The notes under the pieces are model-generated. The model was not told the origin of the DNA and ran no database searches. It saw only the letters and a list, made by a program, of their open reading frames with translations. From NCBI GenBank assembly GCA_017545165.1, contig JAFWQQ010000014.1:1-50246 (forward strand): a stretch of DNA of 50,246 nt. The letters are read 5' to 3'. Below are positions 39,041-47,247 of the stretch, one piece after another. The position numbers were made by a program, and so were the translations under genes. This stretch comes from Oscillospiraceae bacterium. GTDB lineage: Bacteria > Bacillota > Clostridia > Oscillospirales > Oscillospiraceae. Every line of letters begins with the position of its first letter. The stretch's first letter is position 1.

Positions 39041-39074
39041 AAAAAAACTGAAAAACGAGAGGAAGCGATAGAAC

Positions 39075-39752
39075 TTGAAACGTCTCAAGGTCTCCAACAA
39101 CGTCATTCGCCGTCTGCCCCGCTATCTGCGGAAGCTGGACGAGTTGAACGCCCAGGGGATCAGCAGGGTTTCCTCCTCAGAGCTGGGGCAGCAGCTTGGC
39201 CTGACCCCCTCCCAGATCCGGCAGGATTTCAGCTGCTTCGGAGAGTTTGGTCAGCAGGGCTATGGCTATCATGTACCGACCCTCCGGGAGCAGATCGGCT
39301 CCATTCTGGGCATGGATCGGAGTTATCAGGCCGTTCTCATCGGCGTTGGCAATATCGGCCACGCCCTGATCGACAATTTCTGCTTTTCCGATTGGGGATT
39401 CCGGCTCACCGCCGCCTTTGACGTGAAGCCGGAGGTCATCGGCTCCACCTTCAACAAGGTCCCGGTGCTGTCCATGGAGGAACTGCCCCGCTATCTGGAC
39501 GAGAATCCGGTGAACATCGCGGTGCTGACCGTGCCCAAGGACGCGGCCATCCCCGTCACCCGGATCCTGACGGCCCACGGCGTGGAGGCCATCTGGAACT
39601 TCACCAATGTGGAGCTCACCGAGCCCAACAGCAGCACCATCGTGGAGAACGTCCATTTTTCGGACAGTCTCCTGTCGCTGAGCTATTACATCTCCGAGCG
39701 GATCGATGAGAGATCTGCCCGCGCCGCCCGGGAAGCACGCCGGGAGAAATAG
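39075..39752 (+). CDS. rex: Redox-sensing transcriptional repressor Rex
   Basis: 225 residues from TTG 39075 behind GAGGAAGCGATAGAAC. Rex represses fermentation and respiration genes and is released when NADH rises. A winged helix (about 1-80: IRRLPRYLRKLDELNAQGIS, VSSSELGQQLGLTPSQIRQD and FGEFGQQGYGYHV) is followed by a Rossmann NAD(H)-binding domain (AVLIGVGNIGHALIDNF near 86, AAFDVKPEVIG near 113). A C-terminal helix near LSLSYYISER completes the domain-swapped dimer. Full length. No classical Rex site recognised in the window. Confidence 0.95.
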   Translation: MKRLKVSNNVIRRLPRYLRKLDELNAQGISRVSSSELGQQLGLTPSQIRQDFSCFGEFGQQGYGYHVPTLREQIGSILGMDRSYQAVLIGVGNIGHALIDNFCFSDWGFRLTAAFDVKPEVIGSTFNKVPVLSMEELPRYLDENPVNIAVLTVPKDAAIPVTRILTAHGVEAIWNFTNVELTEPNSSTIVENVHFSDSLLSLSYYISERIDERSARAAREARREK

Positions 39753-39840
39753 GTTTTAGGTTTTTAGTTTTACATTTTTCATTTTTGTTTTTCCTTTTTT
39801 ACGAGGGGGCTTGTCCCTCCGTGTCCGTATACACCGCCCG

Positions 39841-39877
39841 CAGCAGGGGAGGGGCTTGCCCCTCCCGCTGTTTTTTT
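39841..39877 (+). terminator. Repeat-derived hairpin before mnmE
   Basis: CAGCAGGGGAGGGGC and GCCCCTCCCGCTG arms followed by seven T. The same GGGGAGGGGCTTG phrase is found in the repeat mosaic near 22.9 and 23.2 kb. It would stop transcripts coming from rex; the T run is directly followed by the mnmE ribosome-binding site. Confidence 0.7.
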
Positions 39878-39889
39878 GGAGGTCTTTTC

Positions 39890-41248
39890 ATGTCTGAACC
39901 CATTGCCGCCATCGCCACCGGCGCCCAGGTGGCCGCCATCGGCATCGTCCGCCTCTCCGGCGAGGGCGTGATCCCCATGGCCCAGCGCCTCTTTACCCCT
40001 GCCAGGGGACCGGCTGTCTCCGAGCAGCCGGACCGGAAGCTCTGCTATGGCCGCCTCTGCCGCAGGGACGGGAGCCTGCTGGACCTGTGCCTGGTCACGG
40101 TGAGCCGCGGTCCGGACAGCTATACCGGCGAGGACACCGTGGAGTTTCAGTGTCACGGCTCGCCGTTGCTGCTGCGCACGCTCCTGGAGGAGCTCTTCGC
40201 CCTGGGCGCCCGCCAGGCGGGGCCGGGGGAGTTCACCAAGCGGGCCTTTCTCAACGGGCGGCTGGGCCTGTCCGAGGCGGAGGCCGTGGCCGACCTCATC
40301 GACGCCGAGAGCGACGAGGCCCTGCGCAACGCCGCCGGCCAGCTCTCCGGCGCCATCCACCGGCGGGCGGAGCGGATCTACCGGGCCCTGTCGGACATCA
40401 GCGCCCACTATCACGCGGTGCTGGACTACCCGGACGAGGACATCGAGGACTTTGAGCTGCGCACCTATGAGGACACGCTGCGCGGGGCCTTGGAGGAGCT
40501 GGAGAAGCTTCTTGGGACCTTCCGGCGCGGCAGGCTTCTGAACGCCGGCATCCCCACCGCCATCGTGGGCCGGCCCAACGCGGGCAAGAGTTCCCTGCTG
40601 AACGCCCTGCTGGGCTATGAGCGGGCCATCGTCACCGCCGTCCCCGGCACCACCCGGGACACCATTGAGGAGCGGCTGCATCTGGGCGGGCTCTGCCTGC
40701 GCCTCATCGACACCGCCGGCATCCGGGAGACCGAGGACGAGGTGGAGCGCCTGGGCGTCCAGCGCAGCCGGGCCGCCCTGGAGGGGGCGGAGCTGGTGAT
40801 CGCCGTGGTGGACGGCAGCCGGGCTTATACCCAGGAGGACGCCGCCATCCTCCGCGCCGCGGAGCAGGCCAGGCGGGGCCTGGTGGTCCTGTCCAAGCAG
40901 GACCTGAGCGCTGCCGTGGAGCGCGTCGACACCAGTCTGCCGGTGATCCCGGTGAGCAGCGTCACCGGCGAGGGCCTGGACGCGCTGGAGCGGGCCATCG
41001 CGGCGCTGTTCCCGCTGCCGGAGGCCCCGGCGGGGGAGATCCTGACCAACGCCCGCCAGGCCGAGGCCCTGGGCCGGGCGGCGGAATCCCTGCGGGCTGC
41101 CCTGAGCGCCATGGAGCAGGGGCTGACCCCGGACCTGGTGCTCACCGAGTCCGAGACCGCCATGAGCGCCATCGGGGAGCTCACCGGCCGCAGCGTCCGG
41201 GAGGACGTGACGGACCGCATCTTCCAGCGCTTCTGCGTGGGGAAATAG
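39890..41248 (+). CDS. mnmE: tRNA uridine-5-carboxymethylaminomethyl synthesis GTPase
   Basis: 452 residues from ATG 39890 behind TTGGAGGTCTTTTC. With MnmG it modifies the wobble uridine of several tRNAs. N-terminal folate-binding domain (IAAIATGAQVAAIGIVRLSG, PDSYTGEDTVEFQCHGSPLL, GPGEFTKRAFLNGRL), helical domain, then a Ras-like G domain: G1 GRPNAGKSSLLN near 227, VPGTTRDTIEE (K-loop/G2) near 250, G3 DTAGIRET near 272 and G4 SKQD near 337. The C-terminal FCVGK carries the catalytic cysteine of the C-[ILV]-G-K motif. First gene of a plus-strand run through 44310. Confidence 0.95.
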   Translation: MSEPIAAIATGAQVAAIGIVRLSGEGVIPMAQRLFTPARGPAVSEQPDRKLCYGRLCRRDGSLLDLCLVTVSRGPDSYTGEDTVEFQCHGSPLLLRTLLEELFALGARQAGPGEFTKRAFLNGRLGLSEAEAVADLIDAESDEALRNAAGQLSGAIHRRAERIYRALSDISAHYHAVLDYPDEDIEDFELRTYEDTLRGALEELEKLLGTFRRGRLLNAGIPTAIVGRPNAGKSSLLNALLGYERAIVTAVPGTTRDTIEERLHLGGLCLRLIDTAGIRETEDEVERLGVQRSRAALEGAELVIAVVDGSRAYTQEDAAILRAAEQARRGLVVLSKQDLSAAVERVDTSLPVIPVSSVTGEGLDALERAIAALFPLPEAPAGEILTNARQAEALGRAAESLRAALSAMEQGLTPDLVLTESETAMSAIGELTGRSVREDVTDRIFQRFCVGK

Positions 41249-41270
41249 AATCGAGGATCGAAGGATCATC

Positions 41271-42194
41271 ATGGAATACACCGTCAATCTTATTCTGCTG
41301 TTTTTTGCCTTTTCCGTCCTGGGCTGGTGCATCGAGGTGACGCTGAAATACTTCGAGTTTCACCGCTTCATCAACCGGGGCTTTCTCACAGGACCCTGGC
41401 TGCCCATCTACGGCAGCGGCGCGGTGCTCATCACCCTGGTGGTGGGGGGCCTTGCCCCGCTGGATTCCTCTGTGGGCACCACCTTTCTGGCCAGCTTTGT
41501 GCTCTGCGGTCTGGTGGAGTACTTGACCAGCTGGTTCATGGAGAAGCGCTTTCACGCCCGCTGGTGGGACTACAGCCAAAAGCCCATGAACCTCCACGGC
41601 CGGGTCTGGATCGGGAATCTGATCCTCTTCGGCCTGGGGGGCGTGCTGATCATCAAGCTGCTGGACCCGCTGCTGCTGGGCCTCTTCGGACGCATGAGCC
41701 TGCTGTCCCGGGAGATCCTGGCCGGGGGCCTCAGCGCGATCTTCCTGGCGGACTATATCGTTTCCCACTTTGTGCTGAAGCTGGTGAAGACCGGCGTGGA
41801 AAACAGCCGGGCGGACAGCACCGAGCAGATCAGCAAAGAGGTCCATCTGCTGCTGCACGACCGCTCCTACTTCTACCGCCGCTTTGTGGACGCCTATCCG
41901 GAGGTCATCTATAAGACCGAGCGGATCGCCGCCCGGATGGAGGCCGTCCGGGCCGAGACCGAGCGCCTGCGCCGCCAGGCGGAGCAGCGCCTGGGGGACG
42001 CCAGAGAGCAGCTGGCCCGGGAGCTGGAGCCCACCGCCTCCATCAAGAGCGGCATTATCGACCGGCAGGAGCAGCTGATCCGCCGGCTCTACGACGAGAG
42101 CCGCGCCGACGAGGAGAGCCGGGCCCTCAAGCGGGAGATCGACAAGGAGCTGCAGCGCCTGCAGAAACGCCGGAGCAGACTGCCCCGGCCCTGA
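41271..42194 (+). CDS. Putative ABC transporter permease, CmpB family
   Basis: 307 residues. Five or six helices in the first 170 residues, with LILLFFAFSVLGWCIEV, FINRGFLTGPWLPIYGSG and RWWDYSQKPMNLHGRVW, all typical of the ABC_trans_CmpB family; no transport function has been shown for it. The last 100 residues form a charged coiled coil (ERLRRQAEQRLGDAREQLAR; ALKREIDKELQRLQKRRSRL). It begins 22 bases after mnmE. Confidence 0.8.
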   Translation: MEYTVNLILLFFAFSVLGWCIEVTLKYFEFHRFINRGFLTGPWLPIYGSGAVLITLVVGGLAPLDSSVGTTFLASFVLCGLVEYLTSWFMEKRFHARWWDYSQKPMNLHGRVWIGNLILFGLGGVLIIKLLDPLLLGLFGRMSLLSREILAGGLSAIFLADYIVSHFVLKLVKTGVENSRADSTEQISKEVHLLLHDRSYFYRRFVDAYPEVIYKTERIAARMEAVRAETERLRRQAEQRLGDAREQLARELEPTASIKSGIIDRQEQLIRRLYDESRADEESRALKREIDKELQRLQKRRSRLPRP

Positions 42195-42217
42195 GCCTGT
42201 CCGGGAAGGAGAACAGC

Positions 42218-42757
42218 ATGGACGCAAACAGCATCTGCCCTGTCAACGGCACGCCCTGCCGCATCCTCTCCCTGCTGGGCCGCGGCAAGGGGGGCTACTC
42301 CTACCTGGCGGAGCGGGAGGGGCGGCAGGTGGTACTCAAGCAGATCCACCACGAGCCCTGCGATTACTACAGCTTCGGCAACAAGATCGAGGCCGAGCGG
42401 CACGACTAAGAGCGCCTCTGCCGGGCGGGCATCCGCATCCCCCGGATGCTGGACCTGGACGCGGAGCGCGAGCGCATCGTGAAGGAGTATATCGAAGGCC
42501 CCACGGTGATGGAGCTGCTGCGCCGGGGGGACGGCGCCGAAAAATACCTGCCCCAGGTCCGGGCCATGGCGGAGCAGGCCAGGGCCGCCGGGCTGAATAT
42601 CGACTATTACCCAACGAATTTCGTGGTACAGGACGGGCTGCTGTACTACATCGACTACGAGTGCAACGCATACATGGAGCAGTGGAGCTTCGACAGTTGG
42701 GGCGTGAAGTATTGGACGAGGACCCCGGAGCTGCAGGCGGCCCTGGAGCGGGACTGA
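42218..42757 (+). pseudogene. Protein-kinase-like gene with an in-frame TAA
   Basis: The frame from ATG 42218 (GGAAGGAGAACAGC upstream) reads through ILSLLGRGKGGYSYLA (G-loop), VVLKQIHHE (ATP-binding Lys) and KIEAERHD, meets TAA at 42407-42409, and continues in the same frame with ERLCRAGIRIPRMLDLD, VKEYIEGPTVMELLRRG, GLNIDYYPTNFVVQDG (catalytic-loop-like D/N) and LYYIDYECN (DFG-like Asp). One base change (TAC or TAT to TAA) explains it. The full product would be 179 residues of a short Bud32/RIO-like kinase fold. A recent nonsense mutation, a sequencing error or read-through are possible. Confidence 0.8.
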
Positions 42758-42831
42758 GGAGCTCGTTGGCCGCCCCGGACCGCGGTTTCTGCGGCCTGGA
42801 CACCATACGAAAAAGAGAGGAGATGCCGCCG

Positions 42832-43515
42832 ATGAAAGAGAACAAGCCCTGGCAGATCCTGAACGGAACCGCCCTGAAGCTCATCGCCATGGTGAGCATG
42901 GTCTTCGACCACGTGGGGGACAATTTCTTTCCCGAGGCTGTCTGGATGCGGGTCATCGGGCGCATAGCCCTGCCCATCTTCGCCTTTTGTGTGGCGGAGG
43001 GCTATCTCCACACCCGGGACAGGAAAAAATACCTGCTGCGCCTGGGCATCTTCGCCCTGGTCAGCGAGATCCCCTTCGATCTGGTGACCGCCGGGAAGCT
43101 GCTGGAATTCGGCCACCAGAACATCATGCTCACCTTTTTCTGGGCGATCCTGGGCCTGCTGTGCTATGATGCTCTCCGGGAAAAGCTCAAAAAGGGCGGC
43201 ACGGTGCTGGGCCTCCTGACGCTGCTGGCCTTCGCGGCGGGCTCCCTTTTCCTTGGCATGGACTACGGGATCCTGGCCGTGGGCATCATCTTCATCTATG
43301 TGCTGCTGCGGGACAAGGCTCTTCCCTGGCGCAACGCCGCAGCCATGGCCTATCACATCCTGCTGCGCAACGTGGGCATCTACTGGTTCGGCCTGCTGGG
43401 CTTTCTCCCCCTTTTCCTGTACAACGGGAAAAAGGGCCGGGGGCTCAAGTGGCTGTTCTATCTTTTCTATCCCGGACACCTGCTGCTGATCTGGGGGATC
43501 CGGCTGCTGCTATAA
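42832..43515 (+). CDS. TraX family membrane protein
   Basis: 227 residues. ATG 42832 is chosen over 42823 because GAGAGGAG has proper spacing only for it. LNGTALKLIAMVSMVFDHVG at the start is the TraX signature; WMRVIGRIALPIFAFCVAEG, KYLLRLGIFALVSEIPFDLV and six to seven further helices follow. TraX acetylates F-pilin in plasmids; chromosomal relatives in Firmicutes are probably membrane acyltransferases of unknown target. There are no conjugation genes here. Confidence 0.88.
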   Translation: MKENKPWQILNGTALKLIAMVSMVFDHVGDNFFPEAVWMRVIGRIALPIFAFCVAEGYLHTRDRKKYLLRLGIFALVSEIPFDLVTAGKLLEFGHQNIMLTFFWAILGLLCYDALREKLKKGGTVLGLLTLLAFAAGSLFLGMDYGILAVGIIFIYVLLRDKALPWRNAAAMAYHILLRNVGIYWFGLLGFLPLFLYNGKKGRGLKWLFYLFYPGHLLLIWGIRLLL

Positions 43516-43527
43516 GGAGGGTGCACT

Positions 43528-44310
43528 ATGACGATTCTGGAAGACTACTACAGCAACTATAACGAGGAGGGGCGGCTCCTCTCCCAGCACGGCCAGGTGG
43601 AGTACCGCACCACCATGAAATACATCCGCGAGGCCCTGGCCGGGGACAAGACCAGGCGGATCCTGGAGGTCGGGGCCGGCACCGGGCGCTACAGCGTGAC
43701 CCTGGCCAAGGAGGGCTTCCCCGTCACCGCGGTGGAGCTGGTGGCGCACAACCTGGAGATCCTGAAAAGCAAGCTGGACGGCACGGAGGAGATCACGGCT
43801 CTGCAGGGGAACGCCCTGGATCTCTCCCGCTTTCCCGATGAGAGCTTTGACATGACGCTGGTGCTGGGGCCTCTGTACCACCTCTACACAAAAGAAGATA
43901 AGCTGCAGGCCCTGTCTGAGGCTGTGCGGGTGACGAAGCCCGGCGGCATCCTCATGGTGGCCTACTGCATGAACGAGGCCTCGGTGATCCAGTACGTCTT
44001 CGGCCTCAACAAGCTCCGGGAAGTGATGGAGGGCATGATGCTCACCGAGGACTGGCACGCCATCAGCCGGCCGGAGGACCTGTTCGAGATGGTCCGGCCG
44101 GAGGAGATCGCGGCCCTGGACGCGGCCCTTCCCGTGGAGCGGCTGAAGCTGGTGGCCACCGACGGGGCGACCAACTATTTTCGCCCCATGATCGACGGCA
44201 TGGACGCCGAGACCTTTGAGAAGTGGATGGAGTTTCACCTGATCACCTGCGAGCGGCAGGACCTGATCGGCGCCTCCAACCACACCCTGGACATTTTGCG
44301 GAAAAAGTGA
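43528..44310 (+). CDS. Class I SAM-dependent methyltransferase
   Basis: 260 residues behind AAGGAGGGTGCACT, 12 bases after the TraX-like gene. Motif I RILEVGAGTGRYSVTLAKEG near 44-62, VELVAHNLEILKSKLDG near 70, GNALDLSRFPDESFDMTLVL near 95-113 and VRVTKPGGILMVAYC near 136-150. The C-terminal half has an insertion typical of small-molecule methyltransferases. The same ORF family is common downstream of TraX-type genes in Clostridia; substrate unknown. Confidence 0.88.
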   Translation: MTILEDYYSNYNEEGRLLSQHGQVEYRTTMKYIREALAGDKTRRILEVGAGTGRYSVTLAKEGFPVTAVELVAHNLEILKSKLDGTEEITALQGNALDLSRFPDESFDMTLVLGPLYHLYTKEDKLQALSEAVRVTKPGGILMVAYCMNEASVIQYVFGLNKLREVMEGMMLTEDWHAISRPEDLFEMVRPEEIAALDAALPVERLKLVATDGATNYFRPMIDGMDAETFEKWMEFHLITCERQDLIGASNHTLDILRKK

Positions 44311-44457
44311 GCAAAACCGGCCTCCGCACCCGAAAATCCGGCAGATGCAACCGACGGTTGCGGAAGTTCCAGGCCCGCTTTCTTCCCTGCAAGCGCCTTT
44401 TCGCTTATGCTGGGCCTGCCCGATGCGGGAGAAAAACGAGAAAAGGAGTGCAGCATC

Positions 44458-45447
44458 ATGATCCTTGCCGATAAGATCATTGACCTGAGAAAGAAGAACG
44501 GCTGGTCCCAGGAGGAGCTGGCCGAGAAGCTGGGGGTGAGCCGCCAGAGCGTGTCTAAGTGGGAGGGCGCCCAGTCCGTGCCCGATATGGGCCGGGTGGT
44601 GCAGCTGTCGGAGCTCTTCGGCGTCAGCACCGATTACTTATTGAAAGATTCTCTGGAAAAGGAGGAACCCGGCCGGGAGGGTTCCGACGATGGGCCCATT
44701 CGTACCCTGGGCATGGAGGAAGCCAACGACTTCCTGCGCGTCAAGGAGACCAATGCCCGGCAGGTGGCCATGGGGGTGCTGCTGTGCATCCTGTCCCCGA
44801 TCTGCATCATCCTGCTGAGCGGGGCGCAGGAGCTGGGCCTGCTCGCCCTGAGCGAGGGCCAGGCGGTGGGCCTGGGCGTGGCGGTGCTGCTGCTGATGGT
44901 GGGCGCCGCGGTGGCCCTGTTCGTGCTGAGCAATCTGCGCGTCAGCCGCTATGAGTGGCTGGAGCGGGAGGCGGTGGACACCCTCTACGGCGTGGACGGC
45001 ATGGCGAAGGAGCGGCGGGAACAGTTCCGCCCCACCCGGAACCTGCAGCTCACGGTGGGTATTGTGCTGTGCGTGCTGGCCGCCCTGCCGATCTTCCTGA
45101 GCATCCTCTTCTTCGGAGAGAAAGAGAGCTTCTCCCATCTGCTGGCAGTGAGCGCCACCCTGGTGATCGTGGGCGTGGGCGTGCTGCTGATCGTCCGCAG
45201 CTCCATCCTCTGGGGCGCCTTCCAGCTGCTGCTGGAGGAGGGAGATTACAGCCGGGAGAGCAAGGAGGCCGCCCGTCGGGCCGCTCCCTTTGCCGCCATC
45301 TACTGGAGCCTGGTGACGGCGGGTTTCCTGGCCTGGGGCTTCCTCGGCAATGCCTGGGACCGCTGCTGGATCGTCTGGCCGGTGGCCGGAGTGGCCTTCG
45401 GCGCGATCTACGGCATCACCTGCGCCCTGCACAAAAAAACCGACTGA
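44458..45447 (+). CDS. XRE-family HTH protein with multi-pass membrane domain
   Basis: 329 residues from ATG 44458 behind AAAAGGAGTGCAGCATC. HTH_3 at about 3-62 (KIIDLRKKNGWSQEELAEKL, GVSRQSVSKWEGAQSVPD, FGVSTDYLLKD). After a charged linker there are about six hydrophobic helices (125-145, 150-170, 205-225, 235-260, 285-305, 308-325). It belongs to the same broad class as the protein at 33553 but is larger. Targets unknown. Confidence 0.85.
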   Translation: MILADKIIDLRKKNGWSQEELAEKLGVSRQSVSKWEGAQSVPDMGRVVQLSELFGVSTDYLLKDSLEKEEPGREGSDDGPIRTLGMEEANDFLRVKETNARQVAMGVLLCILSPICIILLSGAQELGLLALSEGQAVGLGVAVLLLMVGAAVALFVLSNLRVSRYEWLEREAVDTLYGVDGMAKERREQFRPTRNLQLTVGIVLCVLAALPIFLSILFFGEKESFSHLLAVSATLVIVGVGVLLIVRSSILWGAFQLLLEEGDYSRESKEAARRAAPFAAIYWSLVTAGFLAWGFLGNAWDRCWIVWPVAGVAFGAIYGITCALHKKTD

Positions 45448-45466
45448 TCGGCTGCGTTCCCCAATC

Positions 45467-45517
45467 AAAGAAACGCGTCAGGCAGAGAAGCATTTTCCTG
45501 CCTGACGCGTTTCTTTT
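45467..45517. terminator. Bidirectional terminator
   Basis: Arms AAAGAAACGCGTCAGGCAG and CTGCCTGACGCGTTTCTTT-like complement, ending both convergent HTH genes. Confidence 0.88.
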
Positions 45518-45530
45518 GTTTTTCTTCGGA

Positions 45531-45770
45531 TTATCGCTTCGACATCCGCTCGATCTCTTTTTCAATCGTTGCAAGAATCGTAGAGGGAGGGATCTGGAGG
45601 GCTTCTCCTATCCTGTAAAACGTCTCCAGCGTGGGTTTTCGTACACCGCGCTCAATTGCGCTGAGGTGGGTACGGCCCAGATCTGCCAGGCCGCTGAGCA
45701 CCTCCTGAGACAGCCCCTTTTCTTCCCGAAAGCGCTGAATGACCTTTCCGACAACGACTGGGTCCAACAT
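45531..45770 (-). CDS. Small XRE-family HTH regulator
   Basis: 79 residues forming a single Cro/C1 helix-turn-helix: VVVGKVIQRFREEKGLSQEV, LSGLADLGRTHLSAIERGVR and KPTLETFYRIGEALQIPPST. It is divergent from the zinc-ribbon/DUF4352 gene, with 20-bp-period repeats between them, so it probably controls one or both. AAGGAAGGTGCAATG upstream supplies the ribosome-binding site. Confidence 0.87.
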   Translation of the reverse strand: MLDPVVVGKVIQRFREEKGLSQEVLSGLADLGRTHLSAIERGVRKPTLETFYRIGEALQIPPSTILATIEKEIERMSKR

Positions 45771-45823
45771 CGCATTGCACCTTCCTTTTCAGCTATAGTT
45801 TACGGAAAGTGAACGGAATTCTT

Positions 45824-45863
45824 GAACACATATGTTGTCAAATGAACACAAATGTGGTAAATT
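45824..45863 (+). promoter_or_regulatory. Promoter with tandem operator-like repeats
   Basis: TTGTCA (45835-45840), 17 bases, TAAATT (45858-45863). Two 20-bp-period repeats, GAACACATATGTTGTCAA (45824) and GAACACAAATGTGGTAAA (45844), each with an imperfect dyad, cover it. Candidate sites for the adjacent XRE protein. Confidence 0.5.
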
Positions 45864-45915
45864 GAAAATAGAAGCCCTCCATAGGGAAGGGACTTTTTTC
45901 GAGGAGGAAAGATGC

Positions 45916-47022
45916 ATGGCAAGCAACAAGTTGATTTCCTGCAAGCATTGCGGCGCTCAGATCTCAAGAAGTGCAAAGACTTGTCCCAAGTGTGGAGGTA
46001 AAAACAAAAAACCAATCTTCTTCCGGCCATGGTTCATTGTGCTGCTTATTCTCGTAGTTGTTGCTGCGATTGGAACAAGCGGGAGAAAGGGAGAGGAAAC
46101 CCAGAAGATTGGAACGGTAAATACGAGTACCGATCAGCCCTCTGCCGAGAAGACTCCAGATCAGAAAGAAAGTGCGAAAGAGCAAGGGGATGCGGGGGAG
46201 GAAAAGGCAGCCGAAGAAGTCAAATCCGCTTATGAGGTTGGGGATATCCTGCTGGATGGCAATGTCCGTATTATCTATGCCGCAAGCGGTGAGTTCCGAT
46301 CCGACAACCAGTTTTTACAGCCGAAGGATGGGCATCATTATATTTTTCTGGAGTTTGCATTTATCAATGAAGGAAAGCGTGACGAGTCTGTCTCTGCATA
46401 TAGTTTTAAAGCCTATGCCAATGGTTACAATGTCGACATGTTCTATGGAGCGGACGATATGCTGTCTGCTACGCTGTCTCCCGGACGTTCTACCATGGGC
46501 AGAATCTATTTTGAGGTGCCTATAGACGCGGAAGAAGTCGAAATCGAGTATACGCCCAATGCTTTCCGGAATAGAAAGATCAATTTCCTGTACGCAGGAG
46601 AGAAAGATTCCGGCTATTCTTTGGAAGCAAATTCCACACGAAGCGACGGTGCATTATCAGTTGGGGAGCAATATGAAGACAAAAACCTCAGAATCACATA
46701 CCTGTCTTGTGAGGACTATGAGAGCGACAATATGTTCGTCAAGCCGAAGGAAGGATATCACTTTGTCTCTTTGATGCTGGAATTCGAGAATTTGGGGTCA
46801 TCAGACCGCAGCATCAGTTCGTTTTCCTTCGATTGCTATGCCGATGGCATGGCCTGTGATCCGAACCATTACAGAGATGACGATTTGTCTGCCACGATCT
46901 CTGCCGGCAGAAAGGCAAAGGGGACCGTCAGCTTTGAAGTGCCCGACACAGCGGAAGTCATCGAAGCAGAATTCAACAGCAATGTATGGACTTCGAAGAG
47001 AATCGTGTTTACCGTGAAATAG
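45916..47022 (+). CDS. Zinc-ribbon membrane protein with two DUF4352-type domains
   Basis: 368 residues from ATG 45916 behind GAGGAGGAAAGATGC. The N-terminal zinc ribbon (CKHCGAQISRSAKTCPKCGG) is cytoplasmic; one membrane helix (FIVLLILVVVAAIGT, about 40-55) and a charged Lys/Glu-rich spacer lead to two tandem immunoglobulin-like DUF4352 domains (about 105-220 and 245-365). They share the pattern SDN-Q/M-F-x-P-K-D/E-G-H/Y-x-F followed by YSFKAYANG / FSFDCYADG and LSATLSPGRSTMG / LSATISAGRKAKG. Function unknown; DUF4352 domains are usually extracellular adaptors. The neighbouring XRE gene is divergent. Confidence 0.82.
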   Translation: MASNKLISCKHCGAQISRSAKTCPKCGGKNKKPIFFRPWFIVLLILVVVAAIGTSGRKGEETQKIGTVNTSTDQPSAEKTPDQKESAKEQGDAGEEKAAEEVKSAYEVGDILLDGNVRIIYAASGEFRSDNQFLQPKDGHHYIFLEFAFINEGKRDESVSAYSFKAYANGYNVDMFYGADDMLSATLSPGRSTMGRIYFEVPIDAEEVEIEYTPNAFRNRKINFLYAGEKDSGYSLEANSTRSDGALSVGEQYEDKNLRITYLSCEDYESDNMFVKPKEGYHFVSLMLEFENLGSSDRSISSFSFDCYADGMACDPNHYRDDDLSATISAGRKAKGTVSFEVPDTAEVIEAEFNSNVWTSKRIVFTVK

Positions 47023-47091
47023 TCCCGGCGTTTTCTGGGGGCAGGGGAGCATAAACTTGGAACTGATCCACACGCCAGACAGAAAGAGGGC

Positions 47092-47130
47092 AGGGCCGCT
47101 GCAAATGAGACAATTTGCAGCGGCCCTTTT
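47092..47130 (+). terminator. Terminator after the zinc-ribbon gene
   Basis: AGGGCCGCTGCAAAT and ATTTGCAGCGGCCCT arms with a GAGACA-type loop, then TTTT. Confidence 0.85.
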
Positions 47131-47181
47131 GTCACAAGGAACCGGAGGAATAGCTCCTTGTCCTTTTTCTGCCCGCCGGGC

Positions 47182-47210
47182 TTGCCCCGGGCTCTTTGCC
47201 ATGGTATACT
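47182..47210 (+). promoter_or_regulatory. Promoter of the secreted-paralogue pair
   Basis: TTGCCC (47182-47187), 17 bases, TATACT (47205-47210). Confidence 0.65.
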
Positions 47211-47247
47211 ATTATTGAGTTGAAATAAAACAAAAGGGGGATCCGTT

